A stretch of DNA of 64,000 bases from Penium margaritaceum (taxonomy: Eukaryota; Streptophyta; Zygnematophyceae; Desmidiales; Peniaceae), in NCBI GenBank assembly GCA_023375785.1, contig SZWC01002440.1:108181-172180 (forward strand), written 5' to 3'. Below the pieces are notes generated by a model, which saw only the letters and a program-made list of their open reading frames with translations, was not told where the DNA came from and searched no databases. Both the position numbers and the translations under genes were made by a program. Below are positions 1 through 12,888 of the stretch, one piece after another. Each line of letters opens with the position of its first letter. The first letter of the stretch is position 1.

Positions 1-3000
1 AAATGTGAAGCAAGCCAGAGAAAGGTGCAGCAAGCCAGAGAAAGGTAGAGCAAGCCAGAGAAAGGTGGAGCAAACCAGGGAAAGGTAAAGCAAGCCAGAG
101 AAAGGTGGAGCAAGCCAGGGAAAGGTGAAGCAAGCCAGAGAATGGAGCTGCAAGCCAGAGAAAGGTGGATCAAGGCAGGAAAAGGTGGAATGAGCCAGAC
201 AACGGTGGAGCAAACAAGAGAAAGGTGGAGCAAGCCAGGGAAAGGTGCAGCAAGCCAGAATAAGGTGGGGCAAACCAGAGAACGGTGGAGCAAGCGAGAG
301 AAAGGTGGAGCTAGCCGAGGAAAGGTGGAGCAAGCCAGAGAAAGGTGGAGCAAGCTAGAGAAAGGTGGAGCAAGCCAGAGAATGGTGGAGCAAGTCAGAG
401 AAAGGTGGAGCAAGCTAGAGAAATGTGGAGCAAGCCAGAGAAAGCTGGAACAAGTCAGAGAACGGTTGAACAATCCACAGAACGGTGGAGGTAGCATGAG
501 AACGGTGGAGCAAGCAGGAGAATTGTGGAGCAAACCATAGAAAGGTGGAGCAAGTCAGAGAAAGGTGGAGCAAGCCAGAGAACGGTGAAGCAAGCCAGAG
601 AAAGGTGGAGCAAGCAAGAGAAAGATGGAGCAAGCCAGAGAGAGGTGGAGTAAACTAGAGAATGGTGGAGCAAGCTAGAGAAAGGTAGAACAAGCCACAT
701 AAAGGTCGAGTAAGCCAGGGAAAGGTTAAGCAATCCAGAGAAAAGTAGAGCAAGACAGGGAAAGGTGGAGCAAGCAAGAGAAAGGTGGAGTAAGCCAGAG
801 AAAGGTGGAGCAAGCAAGGGAAAGATGGAGCAAGCCAGAGAAAGGTGGTGCAAGCTAGAGAAAATGGAGCAAGCCAAGGAAAGGTAGAAAAAGCCAGAGA
901 AAGATGGAGCAAGCCTGAGAATAGTGCAGCAAGCTAGAAAAAGGTGGAGCAAGCCAGAGAACGGTGGAGAAAACTAGGGAGAGGTGGAGTAAGCCAGGGA
1001 ATGGTGGAGCAAGCCCGAGAAAGGTTGAGAAAGCCACAGAATGGTGGAGAAAGCCAGAGAAAGATGAAACAAGCCAGGGGAAGGAGGAGCAAGCTAGAGA
1101 AAGGTGAAGCGAGCCAGGAAAGGGTGGAGCAAGCGAGAGAAATATGGAGCAAGACAGAGAACAGTGGAGTAAGCCAGGGTAAAGTGGAGGAAGCCAGGGG
1201 AAGGTGTATCAAGCAAGGGAAAGGTTGAGCAAGCCAGAGAAAGGCAGAGCAAGCTAGAGAAAGGTGGAGCAAGACAGGGAAAGGTGGAGCAAGTGAGAGA
1301 AAGGTGGAGCAAGCCAGATAAGGATTGAGCAAGCTCGAGAAAGGTGGAGCAAGCCAGTGAATGGTGGAGTAAGCCAGAGAATGATGGAGCAAGCCAAAGA
1401 AAGGTGGAGCAAGCCAGAGAAAGGGCGAGCAAGCCAGAGAAAGGTGGAGCCAGCCAGAGAAAGGTGGATCAGGTCAGAGAAAGGTGGTGCAAGCCCTAGA
1501 ACGGTGGAGCAAGCCATGAAAAAGTGGTGCAAACCAGAGAACCGTGGAGCAAGCCCGGGAAATGTGGAGCAAGCCAGTGAAATGTGGAGCAAGCCAGAAA
1601 AAGGTGGAGCAAGCCAGGGAAAGGCGGAGCAAGCCAGAGAAAGGTGGAGCAGGCCGGAGAAAGGTAGAGCAAGCCAGGGAAAGGTGGAGCAAGCCAGGGA
1701 AAGGTGGAGCAAGCCAGAGAAAGGTGGAGCAAGCCAGAGAACGGTGGGGCAAGGCAGAGAAAGGTTGAGCAAGCCTGAGAATCGTGGAGCAAGCCAGAGA
1801 AAGGTGGAGCAGGCCAAAGAAAGGTGGAGCAAGCCAGAGGTAGGTGGAGCACGCCAGAGGAATGTGGCGCAAGCCAGAGAAAGGTGGAGCAAGCGAGCAA
1901 ATGGTGGAGCAGGCAAGAGAAAAGTGGAGCAAGCCAGAGAAAGATTGAAAAAGCCAGGGAAAGGTGGAGCAAGCCAGAGAAAGGTGAGCAAGCCAGAGAA
2001 CGGTGGAGCAGGCCAGAGAAAAGTGGAGCAAGCCAGAAAACGGTGCAGCAAGCAAGGGAAAGGTCGAGCAAGCCAGAGAAAGTTGGAGCAAGCCAGACAA
2101 TGATGGAGCAAGCTAGAGAAAGGTGGAGCAAGCCAGAGAACGGTTGAGCAAGCCAGAGAAAGGTTGAGCAGGCCAGAGGAAGGTGGAGCAAGCTAGATAG
2201 TGGTGTAGTAGGCTAGGGAAAGGTGGAGCAAGCCATAGAAGGGTGGAGCAAGCCAGAGAAATGTGGAGCGAGCCAGAGAAAGGAGGAGCAAGCCCGAGAA
2301 AGGCGGAGAAACCCAGAGAAAGTTGGAGCAAGCCAGGGAAGTTGGAGCAAGCCAGAGAAAGTTGTAGCAAGCAAGAGAGCGGTTGAGCAAACCAGAGAAA
2401 GGTGGTGCAAGTCAGAGAAAGGTGGAGTAAGCCAGAGAGTGATACAGCAAGCCAGAGAAAGAGGGAGAAACCAAGAGAAAGGTGGAGGAAGCCAGAAAAC
2501 GGTGAAGCAAGCGAGAGAAAGGTGGAGCAAGCCAGAAAAATGTGGAGCAAACCAAGGAAATGTGCAGAAAGCAAGAGCAAAGAGGATTCAGCAAGAGAAA
2601 GGTGGAGCAAGGCATAGAAAGGTGGAGCAAGCCAGTGAATGGTGGAGCAAGCCAGAGAAAGGTGGAGCAAGCCAGGAAAAGATAGGGCAAGCCAAAGAAA
2701 GGTGGATTAAGCGAGAGAACGATGGAGCAGGCCAGATAACGCTGGAGCAAGCCAGAGAATTGTCGAACAAGACAGAGAAAGGTGGAGCAAGTCATGGTAA
2801 GGTGGAGAAAGCCAGGGAAAGGTGGAGCAAGCCAGAGAAAGCTGGACCAAGCAAGAGAACGGTGGAGCAATCCAGAGAACGGTAGAGCAAGCCTTAAAAC
2901 AGTGGAGCAATCCAGAAAATGGTAGAGCAAGCCAGAGAAAGGTGGTGCAAGCCACGGAAAGGTGGACCAGGCCAGAGACACGTGAAGCAGGCATAAGAAA

Positions 3001-4300
3001 TGTGGAGCAAGTCTGAGAACGGTCGAGCAACCAAGAGAGCGGTGGAGCAAGCCAGAGAACGGTGGAGTAAGCCAAGAACGGGGGAGCAAGCCAGAGAACG
3101 GTGGAGCAAGCCACAGAAACGTGAGGCAAGCCAGAGAAAGGTGAAGCAAGCCACATAATGTTAGAGCAAGCCAGAGAAAGGTGCAGCAAGCCAGAGAAAG
3201 GTGGAGCAAGCCAGGGAAAGGTGAAGCAAGCCAGAGAAAGGTGGAGCAATCCAGGGAAAGGTGAAGCAAGCCAGAAAATGTTGGAGCAAGCCAAAGAAGG
3301 GTGGAACAAGCCAGGGAAAATTGGAGCAAGACAAAGAAATGTGGAGCGAGCCAGAGAAAGGTGGAACAAGCCAGGCAAAGGTGGAGCAAGCCAGAGAAAG
3401 GTGGGACAAGCCAGAGAACGATGGAGCAAGCCAGAGAAAGGTGGAGCAAGCCAGGGAAAGGTGGAGCAAGCAAGAGAAAGGTGGAGCAGGCCAGGGAAAG
3501 GTTGAGCAAGCCAGAGAAAGGTGAAGGAAGCTAAAGAAAGGTGAAGCAAGGCAGAGAATGGTGGAGCAAGCCAGAGAAATATGGATCAAGCTAGAGAAAG
3601 GTGGAGCAAGTCAAAGAATTGTTGAGCAAGCCAGAGAACGGTGGATGTAGCTAGAGAATGGTGGAGCAAGCCAGAGAATTGTGAAGCAAACCTGAGAAAG
3701 GTGGAGCAAGCCATAGAAAGGTGGAGCAAGCCAGAGAAAGGTGGAGCAATCCAGAGGAAGGTGCAGCAAGCCAGAGAACGGTGGGGCAAGCTAGAGAAAG
3801 GTGGAGCAAGCGAGAGAAAGGTGGAGCAAGCCAGATAAAGGTGGAGCAAGCCTGCCATAAATGTGGCAAGCCAGATAAAGGTGGAGCAATCCAGAGAACG
3901 GTGGAGCAAGCCAGAGAAAGGTGGAGCAAGCCCGAGAAAGGTGGAGCAAGCCAGAGAAAGGTGGAGCAAGCCAGAGAAAGATGGAGCAAGCGAGAGAAAG
4001 GAGGAGGAAGCCAGAGAAAATTGGAGCAAGCCAGGAATTGGTGGAGCAAGCCAGCGAATGGTGGAGCAAGCTAGAGAAAGGTGGAGCAAGATAGGGAATG
4101 GTGGAGCAAGCTAGAGAAAGGTGGAGCAAGCAAGAGAACGGTTGAGCAAGCCCGAGAAAGGTGGATCAAGCCAGAGAAACGTAGAGCAATCCAGAGAAAC
4201 GGGGAGCAAGCCAGAGAAAGGTGGAGCCAGCCAGAGAGAGGTGCATCAAATCAGAGAAAGTTGGTGCAAGCCAGAGAAAGGTGGAGCAAGCCAGAGAAAG
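1..4300 (+). repeat. 20-bp minisatellite array, forward orientation
   Basis: About 215 tandem copies of a unit close to GAGCAAGCCAGAGAAAGGTG. The commonest variants replace AAAGG with AACGG or AATGG, and AGAG with AGGG. The unit is 16/20 purine, so the strand is strongly purine-biased. A consensus unit has no stop codon in any frame on either strand. Because 20 is not a multiple of 3, all frames on one strand give the same 20-residue peptide cycle, which explains the many overlapping long open frames here. I treat them as satellite translation, not genes. The array starts before the window. Confidence 0.97.
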
Positions 4301-4324
4301 CTTTCTCTGGCTTGATCCACCGTT
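4277..4324. other. Inverted-repeat junction between array orientations
   Basis: The repeat changes direction at 4300/4301. Around this point AGAGAAAG meets CTTTCTCT, and the arms match in about 22 of the first 24 bases. Farther out the order of unit variants differs between the arms, so this is not a simple fold-back copy of one arm. Confidence 0.85.
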
Positions 4325-6366
4325 CTCTGGCTTGCTCCACCGTTCTCAGAATTGCTCCACCTTTCTTTGGCTTTGCTCCATTGTTCTCTGCCTTTCTCCA
4401 CCTTTGTCTGGCTTGCTCCGGCTTTCCCTGGCTTGCTCCACATATTTCTGGCTTGCTCCACCTTTCTCTGGCTTGTTCTACCTTTCACTGGCTTGCTCCA
4501 CCTTTCTCTGGCTAACTCCAGCTTTCCCAGCCTTGCTAAAGCATTCTCTGGCTTGCTCCACCTTTCCCTTTCTTGCTCCACCTTTCCCTGGCCTGCTTCA
4601 CCTTTCTCTGGCTTGCTCAACCTTTATCTGGCTTGCTCCACCTTCCTCTGGCTTGCTCCACCTTTCTCTGGCTTGCTCCACCGTTCTCTGGCTTCGTCCA
4701 CCTTTCCCTGGCTTGCTCCACCTTTCTCTTTCTTGCTTTACCTTTCTCTGGCTTGGTCCACCTTTCTCTGGCTTGCTCTACTGTTCTCTGGCTTGCTCCA
4801 CCTTTCTCTGGCTTACTCCACCTTTTTCTGGCTTGCTCCACGTTTCTTTGGCTTGCTCCATCTTTCTCTGGCTTGCTCCACCTTTCCCTTGCTTACTCTT
4901 CCTTTCTCTGGCTTGCTTCATCTTTCCCTGGCTTGCTCCACCGTTGCCTGACTTGCTCAACCTTTCTCTGGCTTGCTCCACCTTTCCCTACCTTGCTCCA
5001 CCTTTCTCTTGCTTGCTCAACCTTACTCTGGCTTACTTCACCTTTCTCTGGCTTGATCCACTTTTCTCTAGCTTGATGCACCTTTCTCTGGCTTGCTCCA
5101 CCTTCCTCTGCTTGCTCCACTGTTCTCTCGCTTGCTCCATCGTTCTCTGGCTTGCTCCACGTTTCTCTGGCTTGCTCCACTGCTCTCTGGCTTGCTTCGC
5201 CATTTTATGGCTTGCTTCACCGTTTTCTGGCTTGCTCCACTGTTCTCTGGCTTGCTCAACCTTTCTCTGGCTTGCTCCATCTTTCCCTGGCTTTCTCCAC
5301 CATTCTCTGGCTTGCTCCATTGTTCTCAGGCTTGCTCCACCTTTCTCTGGCTTGCTCCACCGTTTTGTGGCTTGCTCCACCTTTGTCTGTTTTGCTCCAG
5401 CTTCCCCTGGCTTGCTCCACCTTCTGTGGCTTCCTCCACCTTTCTCTGGCTCGTTCCACCTTTCCTGGCTTGCTCCACCTTTCTCTGGCTTGCTCCACCT
5501 TTCCGGTTTGCTCATCCGTTCTCTAGCCTGCTCCACCTTTCTGTGGCGTGGTCCATCTTTCCCTGGCGTGCTCCACCTTTTTCTAGCTTGCTCCACCTTT
5601 ATTTGGCTTGCTCCACCTTTCTTTTGCTTGCTCCACCTTTCTCTGGCTTACTCCACCTTTCTCTGGCGTGCTCCACCTTTCTCTGGCTTGCTCCACCTTT
5701 CCCTAGCTTTCTCCTCCTTTCTCAGGCTTGCTCCACTGTTCTCTCGCTTGCTCCACATTTCAATGGCTTGCTCCATTTTTCTCTGGCTTGCTCCACCTTT
5801 CTCTGCCTTGCTCCACCGTCCTCTGGCTTGCTCCACCTTTCTCTGGCTTGCTCCATCTTTCTCTAGCTTGCTCCACCGTTCTCTTGCTTGGTCCACCGTT
5901 CTCTAGCTTGCTCCACTGTTCTCTGGCGTGCTCCACCGTTCTCTGGCTTGTTCCAACGTTCTCTGGCTTGTTACACCTTTCTCTGGCTTGCTCCCACTTT
6001 CTCTAGCCTGCTCCACCTCTCTCTGGCATACTCCACCTTTCCATGGGGGGCTCTACCTTTCTCTGGCCTGATCCACCGTTGTCTGGCTTGCTCCACCGTT
6101 CTCTGGCTCACTCCATTTTTTTCTGGCTTGCTCTACCTTTCTCTGGCCTGCTCCAGCTTTCTCTGGCCTAATCCACCTTTCTCTGGCCTGATCCACCGTT
6201 GTCTGGCTTGCTCCACCGTTCTCTGGCTCACTCCATTTTTTTCTGGCTTGCTCTACCTTTCTCTGGCCTGCTCCAGCTTTCTCTGGCCTAATCCACCTTT
6301 CTCTTGCCTGCTCCACCGTTCTCTGGCTTGCTTCACCTTTCTCTGGCCTGCTCCACCTTTATCTGT
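4301..6366 (-). repeat. 20-bp minisatellite array, reverse orientation
   Basis: About 103 copies of the same unit read as CTTTCTCTGGCTTGCTCCAC on the plus strand. It contains a near-exact 120-bp (six-unit) tandem duplication at about 6061-6180 and 6181-6300. A plus-strand open frame of 561 codons runs through 4221-5906, but it is only the hydrophobic repeat peptide of the satellite. The array ends abruptly against copia-derived sequence near 6366. Confidence 0.96.
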
Positions 6367-6379
6367 CCATGCGGTGCAT

Positions 6380-7645
6380 TCAAAGACCTTCAGGTGTGAG
6401 GCGTCCGGCTTTTTTCCCAACCACACCTCCTGTGGCATCATGTGCTACCTGCCCTTTTTCTTGCCGCGCCTTCCCAGAGCAGCCGCAGGAGTGAGGTTGA
6501 CAAGGTAGCACGTCGTTCTTGCAGCTTCCACCCAGAAACGTGGTGGGAGTTATGCGTCAAAGAGCATGCTGCACACCATGCCGAGGATGGTCTAATTCAT
6601 CCGTTCAGCCACACCGTTGCTCTGTGGTGTGTAGGGTGTCCTGGTCTGATGGTGGATGCCCCGTTGCCACAGCCATCCCTTTTATGCCTCGTATTCTCCG
6701 CTGTTGCACTGCCTTGACCTTCTTTCCGGTCTGCCGCTCAACCATGGCAACAAACGCCTGGAGCTTCTTTCTGACATGTCCCTTTTTTTATAGGAAGTAT
6801 ATCCACATCTTGTGGCTGTGGTCATCAATGAAGGTCAAGAAGAACTTGCTGCCACCGTTTGATGCCGTGCGGAAGGATTCACACACATCGGTGTGAATGA
6901 GGTCCAGGACGGCTTCCGCATGACGGCTGGTGCACTCAACGCACTTTCTCTTTGTCTTGCCTTGAAGGCAAGGTTCACACAAGCTGCCACACCCAACCGC
7001 TTACTTTGTTTAGTCCTCCATGCCGCAAGCTGTTGTTGGTGCATGACGTGCAGCGTGCTCGTTGCAACGTGCCCAAAGTGTCTATGCCACTGTCTCTCTG
7101 CTTGGTGACTGAGGAAACCTTCTGGGTTTCCGTGGTGTGTTCTCTTGCGTTGGTGCCGAGACCACTGCCTCTGCCGTACCTGCATGACCCTCATCCTCCG
7201 AACTCTCTTTCACGGTTGTCTGCATCAAGTGAAGCCCGTCGACTCGTGGAACCTGAGCTATGAGGTCAATGTTGGCGTAGAGGACCTTGATGTCCTTCTT
7301 GTTAATGATGATTGCCTCCTTGTGCGTAAATACAGCTGTCATGTCTTTGTCTTTGATTTTGGACACTGACAGAAGGTATGCCGCAAATGAGGGTATGTAG
7401 ACCACGTCACATAGCCGCTAATCCTTCTTCACACCATTGAGGCTGATGCTCACCACCTTATCTTCCACACCCTTTGCATTAATGATGCTGCAGTTTGAGC
7501 ATCTAAACTGCCACTCGGTGGGGCCGATGGAGACAAATCCAGCCTGGTCATTTCTAAAGATATGGTCGGTGCCGGAGTGGAGCCCAAAGGCTCCTGGCCT
7601 GAGCCATGCCGTTCCCTTTGCCAAAGGTGTGCTCTGAGCCATCAT
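6380..7645 (-). pseudogene. copia protease/integrase remnant
   Basis: The minus strand reads through a protease-to-integrase segment (DVVYIPSFAAYLLSVSKIKD), a GAG-pre-integrase block (WHRHFGHV, CEPCLQGK) and the start of the integrase core (LIHTDVCES, FLTFIDDHSHKMW), and later PQEVWLGKKPDASHLKVFEC. There is an in-frame stop near 7418, a frameshift around the HFGHV block and further stops downstream. It ends at the minisatellite boundary before the reverse transcriptase. No functional enzyme can be made. Confidence 0.8.
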
Positions 7646-8494
7646 GTTGGTGGCCTCTTTGCCACCCTTTTAGCTGCCTTTGTTCCCACTGCTCTCACCT
7701 TCTTCTTTCTTTGGTGATTTGCACTCTCTTGCCCAGTGCCCAGGTTTGCAACAACTGCAGCTGCTGCCTTGTCGGTTGGGATTCTTGCTGCCATTCTTGC
7801 CTCCGCCGCCACTGCTTCTGCTATGGCCGTTCTGACCAGAGGCTGGCACTTCGCTCCCGCAGCCGTTGTAGCATGTGGCATAGGCTGAGAAGTTAGCCTC
7901 ATTACCGCTACGACACGCGGCCTCGTTTCGCATGTACTCGGACACTGCCGTGTACATCAAGTCGTTTTCCTTCCATCCACCCATGACGGTGATCAGTGGG
8001 TTCCAGCTCTCCGGTAGCACCATGAGGAGGACCATGGCCTGCATCTTTTCATCAAGGTCCCAGTTCATTTGGCGAGCCTCGCCAAGGAGTCCTTCAAACT
8101 CTTGTAAGAAATCAGGGATAGACCCCCCCTTATTCACCCACACGCTGATCAGCAATTGTAGGATGAATAATCTATTTGTGAGGGAGGTGGATGGGTGCAC
8201 ACGCTTGAGCTTGGTGAAAGCATCCTTAGCTAGTGTTTAGTCCGCAATAATGGGAACATACGTCTTGGATATCACGTTGCTGAGGAATGACCTGACAATA
8301 TCATTTCGATCCATCCATGCCTTGTACTCGGGTGTGCCCTCCGAAAGAACATGCTTCTCTCCTTTCAGTAGCTTGATAAAGCCATGCACTTTCATCGCCA
8401 GCTCAAAGTACCATCTCCAAAAGGGGGAAGTTAACCCCCTCGAAAATGGGGATTCCTCCCAAGTGTCCGAGACCTTGCAGCAGTGAGGTTGCAC
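7646..8494 (-). pseudogene. copia Gag remnant
   Basis: The reading frame follows a UBN2/Gag-like polypeptide with recognisable stretches such as LTNRLFILQLLISVWVN and LPESWNPLITVMGGW. It is followed by a glycine/serine-rich linker and a degenerate zinc knuckle (CSCCKPGHWAREC, one residue off the usual C-x2-C-x4-H-x4-C spacing). In-frame stops near 8237 and 7670 break it, while the frame continues on both sides. Gag would form the virus-like particle of the retrotransposon. The upstream start region is missing. Confidence 0.8.
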
Positions 8495-8525
8495 TCACGA
8501 TTGCTCCAGTGGTCTGCCCTGAGGT

Positions 8526-8842
8526 CCACTGTTCTCTGAATTGCTCCACCTTTCTCTGGCTTGCTCAACCTTTCTCTGGCTTGCTCCACCTTTTTCTAGC
8601 ATGCTCCACCTTTCTCTGGCCTGCTCCACCTTCCTCTGGCCTGCTCCACCGTTCTCAGGCTTGCTCCACCATTCTCTGGATTGCTCCACCTTTTTCTGGC
8701 TTGCTCCACCTTTCTCTGGCTTGGTCCAACTTTCTCTGTCTTGCTCCACCGTTCTCTGGCCTGCTCCCCCATTCTCTTGCTTGCTCCACCGTTCTCTGGC
8801 TTGTTCCACCGTTCCCAGGCTTGCTCCACCGTTCTCATATAT
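8526..8842 (-). repeat. 20-bp minisatellite block, reverse orientation
   Basis: About 16 copies of the same minisatellite in the orientation of 4301-6366. The preceding copia fragment therefore sits inside, or was captured by, reverse-orientation repeat. About 120 bp of unrelated sequence follows before the microsatellite; it has two GCACTAA(C/A)ACC-like motifs and no visible gene. Confidence 0.95.
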
Positions 8843-8960
8843 GTCCAATGGTGGACAGATCACACACTCAAATTTTAGTGCATTCTTCTAGTGTGCTCAA
8901 AGACCATGCACTAACACCATGCACTAAAACCCTGGTGCACTTTAACGGTATACAGTAGAC

Positions 8961-8962
<2 letters not shown>

Positions 8963-9008
<46 letters not shown>
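8963..9008. repeat. (TA)n microsatellite
   Basis: A TA dinucleotide tract with one ACAT interruption, passing directly into a CT-rich tract. Confidence 0.95.
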
Positions 9009-9038
<30 letters not shown>

Positions 9039-9061
9039 ATATATCTATCTCTCTCTTTCTC

Positions 9062-10275
<1,214 letters not shown>

Positions 10276-11881
10276 TCGCCCTTTCTTGCTATCCCATGTA
10301 TCCTGAATAATATTCTACATTCATGTATTTCCATACTTATCTTCTTTTGTTCTTTGTTTCACGGGAAAAACATGTATAGCTGACCTATATCAGTACTTTG
10401 ATTTTACTATTGTGATATATGTGTACTAACTTTCTTGAGTTACTGAACCTATACGTGGAGTCTTTAGTCAGAGACATAGGCCTCACACTTAACTGTCAAT
10501 CTTGTGAACGATCCGTCATTTTCTTTGGTCGGAAAGTGACGGTCGTCACTAGCTGCTAGCAGAAAACGTGATAAGTGATTGTATTTCTAATCCTATTTCC
10601 GTCGGATGTCCAGGAGAGACTCATCCCGTTGCTAAGACCCTCTAGTGCGAGGTATAGTGTATATGGGTCAGTGCGATCCTTTTGTGTGACAGAGTGCACT
10701 TATCACACATTGAGTGTGCGATATTCAACAGATTCAAACCGAGTTGGTTTGCAATGCCATTTATCAAGGTAGTTGATTGGTTTGGGACTGTAAGCATCTC
10801 GCAAGTCGTAGAGAAGATTGACCACAATAATAGATTTTGTCCTTTCTGGCGAACATCAGACATTTCAAGCAGGATAGAACACGGCTTTTACGGAGGAACC
10901 GTTCTTTCACATAGACATAATGTTTCGCCGCCAGTCGAAAGCATAATGAACGACAAGTGAAGATGGACCATTTGAATTGGTGAATCTGACGGAAACATTT
11001 AGAATCCCTTATGATACCGTCAGAAACTTTATGTCAAGAAAGGGTGACATATTTTCATTGATGTTTTGTGAATAGAGACAACTTTCTTTTGTAGAATTGA
11101 ATAGTCGCTCCCCGGCTTTCTATGTTTCTTTTGCCAGAGAATACATCGACAAGAAATAGTTCAAGCAGGTCAATTTTTGCAAACATTCGTAACGATTCCC
11201 TAAGGAATTTTCGATTATACAGTTGGCTGAATGGAACCTGTAATATCCTTTAATTGGTCACATCTCAAAACTCGCAGCAAGTAGGTTTGTGGTTTCTTGA
11301 CGTTTACCTTGGTTTGCAAACATTGTTGGTGTGCTCTTCTATATTCCAGAAAAAAACACACGATTCAGCCATTACAAAATGTGGGTGTCACACACTCAGT
11401 GCATGATAAGTGCACTTTTGTACGTATTTTGAGTGCACTCGCCACATACACTAGCCCCGTATACTGGACTCATCTCTGGACAACATTGCGAAGACTGACG
11501 CAAAGGATAAGTCATGCCGCAGCATGCAATGACAAACGTATCACTGACAATGACAATACACAGCCGTTGGAAGTTAGAAAACCGTCACAAAACTTTGAGA
11601 GGCAGCTCTGAGCGATCTTCCAGCCGATTCAGACGGACGATCCAGATAGCGCTGGAAAAAATAACATTCTTAAACCCCCTTTGAATTTTTCTAAAGCAAT
11701 AACACTAAAAAATATCATCCGACATATTTACGTTTTAAAGATCAGTATAGTTTTCAAAGGCTACAAAACCGGATAAAAACCACTTTACGCTTCTCAAAGT
11801 TATCTCAATTGGTATTCTGATATGATTTGGTTTTTATACCAGATACGATATTTTACCAAACAATGATTGGCCCAGAATATG
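10276..11881. other. AT-rich sequence without a recognisable gene
   Basis: No open frame longer than about 105 codons and no protein similarity I recognise. A good hairpin lies near 10510-10546, where CCGTCATTTTC pairs with GAAAGTGACGG (10 of 11 positions). A single stray copy of the 154-bp repeat seen downstream lies at about 11370-11480 (shared words GTGCACTTTTGTA and CCACATACACTAG). Confidence 0.6.
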
Positions 11882-11922
<41 letters not shown>

Positions 11923-11982
11923 NNNNNNNNNNNNNNNNNNNNNNNNNNNNNNNNNNNNNNNNNNNNNNNNNNNNNNNNNNNN

Positions 11983-12064
<82 letters not shown>

Positions 12065-12066
12065 AC
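11882..12066. repeat. (CA)n microsatellite with assembly gap
   Basis: A CA dinucleotide tract broken by 60 undetermined bases at 11923-11982. The true length of the tract is unknown. Confidence 0.97.
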
Positions 12067-12149
12067 ATTATCAAAGAAAAATATGTCATTTCACATCATT
12101 CATTTATTTTTTAAAAGATAATGCATCAGCCTTGTAACACAAAATTCAT

Positions 12150-12850
12150 GGTGTCACTGCACATATGAGACAAGTTAGCATAGCGAATGTACTCTTAGTG
12201 TACTTTTGTATGGTGACTCAGCATACTTGCCACATACACTAGCCCCATGCACTTGGGTCTCTTCAAGAAAGAGAGTTGGTCTGCCATATAAGACAGGAAA
12301 TAAGGTACTTTTAAACACATGGGACAAATTAGCACACTGTGTGTGCTCTTAGTATACTTTTGTATGGTTACTCGGCGCACTTGCCACATACACTAGTCCC
12401 ACACACTCGGGGCTCTTCTTGAAAGAGAGTTGTTCTGCCACCTAAGACAAAAACTAAAGTTCTCTTAAATACATGAGACAAATTAGCACAATGGGTGCAT
12501 TATCATTGTACTTTTATATGGTGATTGAGCACAACAGCCACATACACCAGTCCCCCGCACTGGGGTTCTTCCCAAGAAATGTATCATTGCACCATACAAG
12601 ATAAAACACAAGGTGCGCTTGGACAAAAAACATGGATTAGGGCACTGAGTGTGCTCTCAATATGTTTTTACATGGTGAGTGAGCGCACTTTCCACAAACA
12701 CTAACCCCAAGCACCGAGGTCCTTCCTAAGTAGTGACTCTTCGGGCCAGATAGGACAAAAGTACACTCTTCTCATACACTGTGTGAAGAGTGTAAGGATT
12801 AGCGTTAGCTACTACCTTGTAATGGAGCACACTCAGGGTACATTCTAAAG
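12150..12850. repeat. 154-bp tandem repeat, about 4 copies
   Basis: The motif CCACATACAC(T/C)AG recurs at 12231, 12385, 12539 and 12693 (interval 154 bp each time). It is accompanied by TACTTTTGTATGGT upstream and GAGAGTTG(G/T)TCTGCCA downstream. Copies diverge noticeably. No coding potential. Confidence 0.85.
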
Positions 12851-12888
12851 AACCAGTGTGTAAATTGGCCCCAATGAACCATACCTCA

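Larger units (their letters stand above)
6367..8515 (-). mobile_element. Truncated, decayed Ty1/copia internal fragment
   Basis: On the minus strand the order is gag, protease-like stretch, GAG-pre-integrase and the first part of the integrase core, as in Ty1/copia. No LTR, primer-binding site, reverse transcriptase or RNase H is present, and both ends abut reverse-orientation minisatellite. Several nonsense codons and at least one frameshift mark it as dead. No clear target-site duplication is visible at the junctions near 6366 and 8520. Confidence 0.85.

Noticed and set aside
1-4300. Regular 20-bp repeats as a possible CRISPR array
   Set aside because: Repeats are contiguous with no unique spacers, no cas genes are present, and the sequence is eukaryotic in character.
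4250-4350. Fold-back (hairpin) sequencing artefact as the cause of the orientation switch
   Set aside because: The order of variant units on the two sides is not mirrored, as it would be in a fold-back copy.
4221-5906. 561-codon open frame with Leu/Ala/Pro/Phe-rich repeats, resembling a membrane protein
   Set aside because: It is the 20-bp minisatellite read on the pyrimidine-rich strand. Other frames and the other strand are equally open, so there is no coding signal beyond absence of stops.
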